From Chloroflexota bacterium (GTDB lineage Bacteria > Chloroflexota > Anaerolineae > UBA4142): a stretch of 34,337 nt of DNA. The stretch lies in assembly GCA_016865935.1 (NCBI GenBank), contig VGOB01000029.1, positions 1 to 34,337 of the forward strand. Direction: 5' to 3'. The position numbers and the translations under genes are program-made. The notes under the pieces are model-generated. The model saw nothing but the letters and a program-made list of their open reading frames with translations. It was not told the origin of the DNA and searched no databases. This document shows positions 27,604 to 34,337 of the stretch, piece by piece; the first letter of the stretch is position 1, and the number at the start of each line of letters is the position of its first letter.

Positions 27604-27948
27604 TTAGATGACAAGAATCGCGCCCAGAATTATTTCGATGACGAGACTGATGATATTCGATTGGGCGTACGACTGATCGAACACGATCGAAAACGCGCGC
27701 GCGACGGCAATCGCCAGATAGCCGATGCCGAGCACTTGATACGCGGTTGCGCCCAGGAAGAGCGGCGCGAGACCGAGCGCGATGAACAAGCCGCCGAAGA
27801 TCGCGCGAATCTCCGAGACGCCGCGCGCGCCGTTCGCGTTCAAGCCGATAAAGCCGTACGTCGCAGCGGGCTTGACGAATGCGAGCAACCCAGTGGCTGC
27901 CGTCGCCAATGCCGCGATGATTTTCAAAACTGTCAAGATGTCGTTCAT
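27604..27948 (-). CDS. DUF4345-like membrane protein
   Basis: 'GLNANGARGVSEIRAIFGGLFIALGLAPLFLGATAYQVLGIGYLAIAVARAFSI'. Confidence 0.7.
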   Translation of the reverse strand: MNDILTVLKIIAALATAATGLLAFVKPAATYGFIGLNANGARGVSEIRAIFGGLFIALGLAPLFLGATAYQVLGIGYLAIAVARAFSIVFDQSYAQSNIISLVIEIILGAILVI

Positions 27949-29396
27949 TTTTCCTCCAAGCGTTCCGCCTGTTTTGCAATCGCGTCAACCATTCCAGAGA
28001 AGACGACGGCGTGCAGCGGATACAACACGTACCAATACAACAAACCGAACAAACCTTTTGGAATGAAGAACGCAGTTTGAATGAGCCGCGCTTTGCCATC
28101 GCCCTGCGGCTCAGCGCGATATTCCAACCACGCAGGTCCTGGCGATTTCATCTCGGCGCGCAAACGCAACAGCCGATTCGGTTCGATTTTTTCCACGCGC
28201 CAAAAATCAAGCGCGTCGCCGACGTGCAATTCGTCGGGATGCCGCCGCCCGCGCCGCAGACCGACGCCGCCGACAAGTCGATCGAGCGCGCCGCGAATGC
28301 GCCACAGCCAATTCGCGTACAGCCAGCCGCGCTTGCCGCCCAGTCCCGTGAAGACGCGATACGCCGCTTCGGGACTCGCGGCGACGATGCGTTGCCGCGT
28401 TTCGGTGATGATGCCTTCGCGATACACGAATTTGGCTTGCGCCGCGTCCCCTCTGCTGCTCAACAACGCATCGCTCCACGATGTTTCGACCTGGCTCGCG
28501 TCGAGTTGCGCGAGCGCATCGTCCAACGCGCGCGCGAAATCGAGCGGCTGAATGTTCGGAAAAATCTTTCGCGCCGCGTCATCGCGCACAATCACTTCGT
28601 TCCGCAATCCTTCGATCAACGGATGCGCGATGTTCGCCGGAATCGGCGTCATCCAGTGCACCCAGTACGCGGAAAGTTTGGGCGTCAACACCGGCACCGG
28701 AATCAACCAGCGTTTCAAACCGCGCGCGCGCGCGTACCCCAGCATCATATCGCCGTACTTTTGCGCATCCGCGCCGCCAATTTCGATGATGCGCCCCGCG
28801 CTCTCTGGCACGCGCAACGCGGTGACGAGATAATCGAGGATGTCGCGAATCGCAATCGGTTGGACGCGCACGTAGACCCAGCGCGGGCAAATCATCAGCG
28901 GCACGCGTTCCGTCATCGTGCGAATGATTTCAAACGACACACTGCCCGACCCGACGATAATCGCGGCGCGAAATTCGGTGACAGGAATTCCCGACTCGCG
29001 CAACGCGTCGCCCGTTTCTTGGCGCGAACGCAAATGCTTGGACAATTTCTCATCGGGATTGCCCAAGCCGCCGAGATAAATAACGCGCTGAACATTTGCG
29101 TCGCGCGCGGCGCGACCAAAATTACGCGCGGCGGTCAAATCGCGGTTGCGAAAATCGCGGAACTCGCTCATACTGTGGACGAGATAGTACGCCGCGTCCA
29201 CGCCTTGCATCGCGCTCGTCAGCGTTTCCGCTTGCAACACATCGCCTTGCGCGATTTCGACGCGCGCATACCAGGGACGATCCTGCAAGCGTTCGGGATC
29301 GCGCGCGAGCACGCGCACGCGATAACCCGCGTCAAGCAACTGCGGCACGAGGCGTCCGCCGACGTACCCCGTCGCGCCTGTGACCAAGACTTTCAC
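27945..29396 (-). CDS. SDR-family NAD(P)-binding protein with DUF2867 domain
   Basis: 'MKVLVTGATGYVGGRLVPQLLDAGYRVRVLARDPERL', 'AYYLVHSM', C-terminal DUF2867 pattern. Confidence 0.9.
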   Translation of the reverse strand: MKVLVTGATGYVGGRLVPQLLDAGYRVRVLARDPERLQDRPWYARVEIAQGDVLQAETLTSAMQGVDAAYYLVHSMSEFRDFRNRDLTAARNFGRAARDANVQRVIYLGGLGNPDEKLSKHLRSRQETGDALRESGIPVTEFRAAIIVGSGSVSFEIIRTMTERVPLMICPRWVYVRVQPIAIRDILDYLVTALRVPESAGRIIEIGGADAQKYGDMMLGYARARGLKRWLIPVPVLTPKLSAYWVHWMTPIPANIAHPLIEGLRNEVIVRDDAARKIFPNIQPLDFARALDDALAQLDASQVETSWSDALLSSRGDAAQAKFVYREGIITETRQRIVAASPEAAYRVFTGLGGKRGWLYANWLWRIRGALDRLVGGVGLRRGRRHPDELHVGDALDFWRVEKIEPNRLLRLRAEMKSPGPAWLEYRAEPQGDGKARLIQTAFFIPKGLFGLLYWYVLYPLHAVVFSGMVDAIAKQAERLEEK

Positions 29397-30313
29397 TTTA
29401 GCACATCCTTCAACGCATTGTCCGCGTTCGCAAATTGAAATTTGAAACCCGCGCGCAACAATCGTTCAGGCACGGCGCGCTGACCGCTGAGCAAAAGCAA
29501 TTCCGCCATTTCGCCCAGCGCGAGTTTGAGCGCGAACCCAGGAACGGGAAACCAGAACGGACGATGCAACACGCGCGCGAGCGCGCGCCCAAAATCGGCG
29601 TTCGTCAACGGATTCGGCGCGGTCAAGTTGAAGACGCCGCGCGCATTTTCGTTTTCGATGAGAAATTGGATCGCGCGAACATAATCGGCGAGATGAATCC
29701 ACGCGATAAATTGTCTGCCGCTGCCAATCGGTCCGCCAAAAAACAATCTGAACGGCAAAGCCAAGTACGGAAACACGCCGTCCGATTTGTCGAGCGGCAA
29801 GCCCGTGCGAATAATCGCGCGGCGCACGCCAAGCGCTTCCACTTGCGCGCTCGACGCTTCCCATTGCGTCGCGACATCACCCAGAAAATCATCCCCCGCT
29901 GAATTTTTCTCGGTGATGATCTCTTCGCCGCGCGCGCCATAGTATCCGACGCCCGATGCTTGGATAACGACGCGCGGTTTCACGCGCGCGAGCCGTACCG
30001 CTTCGACCATCGCTTTGCCTGCGTTGACGCGGCTATCGCGAATGCGCCGCTTGCGTTCGTTCGTCCAAGGGATCGGCGGAATGCCGATGCTTTCCCCCGC
30101 GAGATTCACAATCGCGAACGCGCCATCGGCGAGCGCGCCCCAGCCCTGCGCGGTGCGCCCATCCCATTTTTCGACGCGCACGCCGCTCGGAACGTCGCGC
30201 GTTGTTTCGGGATTGCGACCAAGCCAAACGATTTCGTATCCCGCGCGCAACAATTCGTCTGTCAGCGCGCGCCCCAGGAATCCCGAACCGCCCGTGATCA
30301 CGATGCGTTTCAT
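29393..30313 (-). CDS. TIGR01777-family NAD-dependent epimerase-like oxidoreductase
   Basis: 'MKRIVITGGSGFLGRALTDELLRAGYEIVWLGRNP', 'VNLAGESIG', 'FNLTAPNPLTNADFGRALA'. Confidence 0.93.
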   Translation of the reverse strand: MKRIVITGGSGFLGRALTDELLRAGYEIVWLGRNPETTRDVPSGVRVEKWDGRTAQGWGALADGAFAIVNLAGESIGIPPIPWTNERKRRIRDSRVNAGKAMVEAVRLARVKPRVVIQASGVGYYGARGEEIITEKNSAGDDFLGDVATQWEASSAQVEALGVRRAIIRTGLPLDKSDGVFPYLALPFRLFFGGPIGSGRQFIAWIHLADYVRAIQFLIENENARGVFNLTAPNPLTNADFGRALARVLHRPFWFPVPGFALKLALGEMAELLLLSGQRAVPERLLRAGFKFQFANADNALKDVLK

Positions 30314-30327
30314 TTCGACCTCCAATG

Positions 30328-30378
30328 TGACCGATGACCGAAGACCGAAGACCGAAGACCGAAGACGGACGACCAGGG
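30328..30378. repeat. GACCGAA heptamer array
   Basis: GACCGAT GACCGAA GACCGAA GACCGAA GACCGAA GACGGAC. Confidence 0.88.
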
Positions 30379-30412
30379 ACGCGACCTTCGTCATTCATCC
30401 TTCGTCTTTCGC

Positions 30413-31693
30413 CTAACTTTTTATCCGCGCAACCAGTGGTTGATACAACCGATTTTGTTCTTGCGGAAACGCTTTTGCGAGCACGCGCGCGAACGTCTCA
30501 ATGTGCTTGTCGAGCAATTCCGCCGTCACCGCGCGCGAGGGCATCATTTCGTCCAACCACGCGCGTTCCGCATCCATCAATTCGGGCGCGTCGAACGCGA
30601 GCGCGCACACCAACGCATCGGCAAGAAACAAGGTCGCGCGATTAAGGTCAGTCACATTCCATTTAGGTTGAAGATTCGGCGACAGCGCCGCCATAAATCG
30701 CGCGACGGTATCGCCCGCAAGTTTGAGTCGCTGGGCGCGCAGCGCGTTCGTCGCGATCCATACGCGCTTGCTGGGCGACCAGTACTTGGCGCGCGGTTTG
30801 AACGCGACCAAATCGCGCGCCGCCGCGTCAACATCCGCGCCGAGGTACTCGCCAGGCAAATGCTCGCGCAAAGTGGACGATGCGTCTACGATCCGTCCGC
30901 CAAAAACTAATTTCACGCGCGGACGCTGCGCGGCATCGAGCCAGGGGATCAATCCCGCCAAACCAATCACCGTCGTCACGGTGACGACGACCACGTTCGG
31001 CTTTGCCGTGCGCGCAATGTCATTCAGGTCGGCAAGCGGCGTACCTTGACCCAGGAAAATGACGCGCCAACCTTGACGCTGCGCGAGCAGCGCAAAAGTC
31101 AACAGACCGAGCGTGTGTTCTTCGTTCGGCGCGCACGCGGCGACGAGCGACGGCGCACCCATCGGCGGCGTGGGTTGCGATTGCAAGATGGCGTACAGTT
31201 TTTGCTGGACGAGATTGCTCGCGAGATGTTCCTGCCACACGGTCAGCTCGTTCCGCATCCAGCGCGCGCCGATTTCGCGCATCGTCGGCTCGATGATTTG
31301 CAACGCGACTTGCTCGGGCGCGAAGAGCGCGAACGCCTCGTCGAGAACGCGCCGCGCCGCCGTTTCGTCCGATTGCGCGAACGCGTCGAGCAGCGCGGTC
31401 TGCGTCGCGGCAATTGGCTGCACCGCTTCAGACAACGCGACACCGCGCGGTTGCTCGTGCCGTTGGCGCAAGAACGCGCTCGCCTGCGCGGGCGGGATTC
31501 CCGATTCGACTTGCTGTTTCAGCCACAACACATCGGCAACGTCGTCTTCGCCGTACAAACGATAGCGATTCTCCGCGCCGCGATTTGGTTTCGGCACGCC
31601 GTAGCGGCGTTCCCACGCGCGCAAGGTGTGAACCGAAACGCCCGTGCGTTCCGCGACGAGTTTGATCGTAAAGCCAAACGTTTGATCGTTCAT
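30413..31693 (-). CDS. MerR-type, B12-binding transcriptional regulator (CarH/LitR-like photoreceptor)
   Basis: MerR HTH 'LVAERTGVSVHTLRAWERRYGVP'; W-x9-EH motif 'WMRNELTVWQEH'; 'NEEHTLG' ExH B12 motif; ATGA overlap with upstream gene. Confidence 0.9.
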   Translation of the reverse strand: MNDQTFGFTIKLVAERTGVSVHTLRAWERRYGVPKPNRGAENRYRLYGEDDVADVLWLKQQVESGIPPAQASAFLRQRHEQPRGVALSEAVQPIAATQTALLDAFAQSDETAARRVLDEAFALFAPEQVALQIIEPTMREIGARWMRNELTVWQEHLASNLVQQKLYAILQSQPTPPMGAPSLVAACAPNEEHTLGLLTFALLAQRQGWRVIFLGQGTPLADLNDIARTAKPNVVVVTVTTVIGLAGLIPWLDAAQRPRVKLVFGGRIVDASSTLREHLPGEYLGADVDAAARDLVAFKPRAKYWSPSKRVWIATNALRAQRLKLAGDTVARFMAALSPNLQPKWNVTDLNRATLFLADALVCALAFDAPELMDAERAWLDEMMPSRAVTAELLDKHIETFARVLAKAFPQEQNRLYQPLVARIKS

Positions 31694-32457
31694 CGCCGCG
31701 CAACCACCAATTTTTTAGCGCGATACCAGATGCTCAGCGGAATCAACAGAACGACGAGCGCGGTCATCGCCCACGTCGCATTCGCAACCAAGGGGACGGC
31801 GGATTGCTTGATCGCGATTCCGATGAACGACCAAATGATCACCACGAGATACGCCACATCGCCGCGCGTCCAAGCCATCGCTAGCGTCAGCGCCGACGCG
31901 ACGACGAGCATCATCACCGCCCACACTTGCGGCGCAATGCCAAATCCATCCCAGTTCCAAAAGTACAACAAATCGGTGACGTTCGCAATCGTCGCGACGC
32001 TAATCCAGCCGAGATAGATACCGAACGGAATATCCACACACATTTTTTCGATTGCGGTTGTGTGCGCACGTCCGATGTTCAAGCGTACGTAAATCGCGAT
32101 TAGCGACAAGAGGAGCACAAGCATCACGACGACGGATAACGGAAAAAGTTCATAGTGCCACGCGAACAACCAAGCGGCGTTCGCGAGACAGCTCAGCACA
32201 AACAACCAGCCGATGCGGTGAAGGCGCGGATTATCCCGTTGTCCCGGCAATGCCTGATACACGATGAACGCGATCCAGCCGAGGTAGATCACGCCCCAGA
32301 TGGCAAAGACATAACCCGCGGGGACAAAGAAAACTTTGAACTGGTCTGAAATCGCGCCCGTGCTTTGACCGTTCAAGGGCAGCGCGCTCGCCAGCCCATT
32401 CACCGCTAGCGCGATTAGCGCCGCCGCAATATTGATCCAAGGTAACCACCGTTTCAT
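31690..32457 (-). CDS. TspO/MBR-related tryptophan-rich membrane protein
   Basis: 'VFAIWGVIYLGWIAFIVYQ', 'NAAWLFAWHYELFPLSVVVMLVLL', 'PFGIYLGWISVATIANV'. Confidence 0.75.
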   Translation of the reverse strand: MKRWLPWINIAAALIALAVNGLASALPLNGQSTGAISDQFKVFFVPAGYVFAIWGVIYLGWIAFIVYQALPGQRDNPRLHRIGWLFVLSCLANAAWLFAWHYELFPLSVVVMLVLLLSLIAIYVRLNIGRAHTTAIEKMCVDIPFGIYLGWISVATIANVTDLLYFWNWDGFGIAPQVWAVMMLVVASALTLAMAWTRGDVAYLVVIIWSFIGIAIKQSAVPLVANATWAMTALVVLLIPLSIWYRAKKLVVARR

Positions 32458-32475
32458 CTTTGCCTCCCGTTGCAT

Positions 32476-32494
32476 TTCTACAGACATTATACAA
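32476..32494. promoter_or_regulatory. Candidate CarH operator: two direct repeats nTnTACAn 11 bp apart
   Basis: TTCTACAG (32476-32483) and TTATACAA (32487-32494). Confidence 0.65.
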
Positions 32495-32514
32495 CGATCA
32501 GTACGTTGTGTCAA
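32486..32514 (-). promoter_or_regulatory. Perfect consensus promoter of the tspO-carH-...-phr unit
   Basis: On minus strand TTGACA-17 nt-TATAAT; operator overlaps -10; ACAACG/CGTTGT inverted repeat in spacer. Confidence 0.88.
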
Positions 32515-32545
32515 GTGTTTGTCTAATGTTTTAACGATGTTCTAA

Positions 32546-32592
32546 CGAAAAAACCTGCCAGGTTTTCGCGCACGCGACCTGACAGGTTTTCG
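32546..32592 (-). terminator. Terminator-like palindromic repeat downstream of hypE
   Basis: Minus strand AAAACC-TGGCA-GGTTTTTT; paired AACCTGCCAGG/CCTGACAGGTTT copies. Confidence 0.6.
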
Positions 32593-32594
32593 GT

Positions 32595-33656
32595 TTAGCA
32601 AATCCGCGGCAACTGCTCGCCGCTCAGCAGATCCACCACGCGCCTTCCGCCGATGCGGCTCCGCAAGTACACCTTGCCTGGATGCTCCGCGACCACCGCG
32701 CCGATGATCGCCGCGTCTGCGCCGAGCGGATGCGCGCGCATCGCCGCCAGAACTTGCTCCGCGTCTTGCCGCGCGACGACGACGATGACCTTGCCTTCGT
32801 TCGCAACGTAGAGCGGATCGAATCCGAGAATCTCGCACGCGGCAGCAACGGCGGGACGTACAGGCAACGCGTCTTCGCGGATGACGATGCCCGTCTGCGA
32901 TTGCCTGGCGATTTCGTTCAGCGTCGTTCCCACGCCGCCGCGCGTTGGATCGCGCAGGACGTGAACGCGCTCGCTCGTCGCGATGATTTGCGCGATCAGA
33001 TGATTGAGCGGCGCGATGTCGCTTTGCACTTCCGCTTCAAATCCCAGGTCGCCGCGCGCGCTGAGTACCGCGATGCCGTGATCGCCGATCGTGCCAGACA
33101 GAATGACGATGTCGCCTGGTTGCGCGCGCGCGCCGCCGATCGCAACGCCCGCTTGAATCGTGCCGACGCCCGTCGTCGTGATGTACAGTCCATCGGCTTT
33201 GCCTCTTTGCACGACCTTGGTATCGCCCGCGACGATCTGCACGCCCGCCTCTGCCGCTGCCGCGCGCATTGATTCGATCACGCGCGCGAGCAGCGCGAGC
33301 TGCAATCCTTCTTCGAGAATGAATCCTGCGGTGAGATACAACGGCGTCGCGCCCATCATCGCCACGTCGTTCACCGTGCCGCAGACGGACAATCGTCCAA
33401 TGTCGCCGCCTGGGAAAAAGAGCGGCGTGACGACGTGCGAATCGGTGCTGATGGCGAGGCGCGCGCCCACCTGGGTCGGGACGACGCCCGCGTCATCACC
33501 CGCGCGCAACACGGGATTGTCGAACGCGGGCGTAAAATATTTGGCGATGAGATCGTGCGACATTTTGCCGCCGCTGCCGTGTCCCATCACGATTTGCTCG
33601 TCGTGCGAGAGCGGAATGGGGCAGACCGCGCCTTGCATAGTTGTTGGTTCAGTCAT
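32595..33656 (-). CDS. hypE: Hydrogenase maturation protein HypE
   Basis: 'IVMGHGSGGKMSHDLI', 'DSHVVTPLFFPGGDIGRLSVCGTVNDVAMMGA', 'RDPTRGGVGTTLNEIA', C-terminal 'PRIC'. Confidence 0.94.
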   Translation of the reverse strand: MTEPTTMQGAVCPIPLSHDEQIVMGHGSGGKMSHDLIAKYFTPAFDNPVLRAGDDAGVVPTQVGARLAISTDSHVVTPLFFPGGDIGRLSVCGTVNDVAMMGATPLYLTAGFILEEGLQLALLARVIESMRAAAAEAGVQIVAGDTKVVQRGKADGLYITTTGVGTIQAGVAIGGARAQPGDIVILSGTIGDHGIAVLSARGDLGFEAEVQSDIAPLNHLIAQIIATSERVHVLRDPTRGGVGTTLNEIARQSQTGIVIREDALPVRPAVAAACEILGFDPLYVANEGKVIVVVARQDAEQVLAAMRAHPLGADAAIIGAVVAEHPGKVYLRSRIGGRRVVDLLSGEQLPRIC

Positions 33657-33892
33657 TGGTTATCCTTGGTCACGAAAATATTGGAACGCGGAAAACTTGG
33701 AACGCGAAACTCGCGAAAGGGAGGAAAGCCGCGAAAGAAGTCCGACCTTTTCGCGTTTCGCGGTTATCGCGTTATTTCGCGGGTTTCGTGATCCAAAGTT
33801 CCGCTGCTATTGCCTTTCTCAAGAGTTGTGGTATAATTTGTACATAGTCTATTATACGGAAAAAATTCTGCATAACAACCCCCAGCAGAGGT

Positions 33893-33915
33893 TTATGCGG
33901 AAACGTTCCGCATAA
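33893..33915. repeat. 10-bp perfect hairpin
   Basis: TTATGCGGAA-ACG-TTCCGCATAA, preceded by a degenerate copy TTATACGGAA/TTCTGCATAA. Confidence 0.7.
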
Positions 33916-33951
33916 GACGTAGTTGGGCGGCACTTATAGTAGGTGACATAC

Positions 33952-34245
33952 ATGAATTGGAAACATTATCTACTCTTATTTTTGATGGCAACATTCTTTG
34001 CCTTAATATCACTTATTGCACATCAACATGAGACAGTATGGTTAGATTCATTTGCTAGCAATCTTTCTTCAGGATTTCTAGGGTCACTCTTAACAGCTTG
34101 GCTCATCGATCGCTCACTTAGTAGAGTACGAGATGCAGAAATTAAAAAGGTGCGTGATATTGTATTATCGCAACTTAGACCCATATTGCTTCGACACTTA
34201 ATTCTTATTACTGTAGTTTGGCGAAATTTCGACCCAGGATTATAA
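33952..34245 (+). CDS. AT-rich small membrane-anchored hypothetical protein, possibly truncated
   Basis: Internal ATG of ORF 33943..34245; N-terminal TM segments 'HYLLLFLMATFFALISLIA', 'GFLGSLLTAWLIDRSLSRVRDAEI'; composition unlike the rest of the window. Confidence 0.5.
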   Translation: MNWKHYLLLFLMATFFALISLIAHQHETVWLDSFASNLSSGFLGSLLTAWLIDRSLSRVRDAEIKKVRDIVLSQLRPILLRHLILITVVWRNFDPGL

Positions 34246-34337
34246 TTATGCCCGAGATCCGACACGGCACAGATTTGTCGTTACGCTCTAGCCCCCACGG
34301 CACAGGCGATCACCGCATCGCTACGGGTTTGTTTTCC

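Noticed and set aside
28011-29438. 475-aa plus-strand ORF over the SDR/DUF2867 gene
   Set aside because: Antisense shadow ORF without family motifs
33838-33845. TTGTACAT as another CarH-type nTnTACAn site
   Set aside because: Single copy with no matching repeat 11 bp away on either side; likely chance

Overview
GC-rich bacterial window with a Chloroflexota-like appearance (lineage is an inference from gene content and repeat style). Left part: the complex I genes nuoL, nuoM and nuoN. They are preceded and split by small toxin-antitoxin-like modules: two DUF4160/DUF2442 pairs, a TumE-like pair, and an unknown 150-aa protein. A duplicated 5' fragment of nuoL lies between the two DUF4160/DUF2442 pairs. 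Middle: a GAF/fRMsr-like protein, class II fructose-1,6-bisphosphatase (glpX), and a large hybrid histidine kinase with an in-frame amber codon near its apparent leaderless start. A lone receiver protein follows, then a chromate-resistance-like operon (split and duplicated ChrB domains plus an MFS transporter) under a perfect -35/-10 promoter overlapped by a palindrome. Next come a phosphodiesterase/alkaline-phosphatase-family protein and a 1203-aa fused nuclease/N6-adenine methyltransferase. Right part, minus strand: an ~11-kb run of 11 near-contiguous genes (TspO-like, CarH-like B12 photoreceptor, TIGR01777 oxidoreductase, SDR/DUF2867, DUF4345, DegV, DUF1295, DUF1475, ABC permease, ABC ATPase, redoxin, photolyase; 12 counting both ABC genes separately). 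A perfect consensus promoter precedes it, carrying two nTnTACAn motifs 11 bp apart, as expected for a CarH operator. This candidate light-responsive operon is the most interesting system here. Several families of 7- or 8-bp-period repeats and palindromic mini-elements fill the gaps between genes and in places lie in frame inside nuoL, nuoN, the GAF gene and the MFS gene. An isolated hypE and an AT-rich small ORF preceded by a hairpin close the window. No BLAST/HMM searches or folding were run; family calls come from reading motifs.
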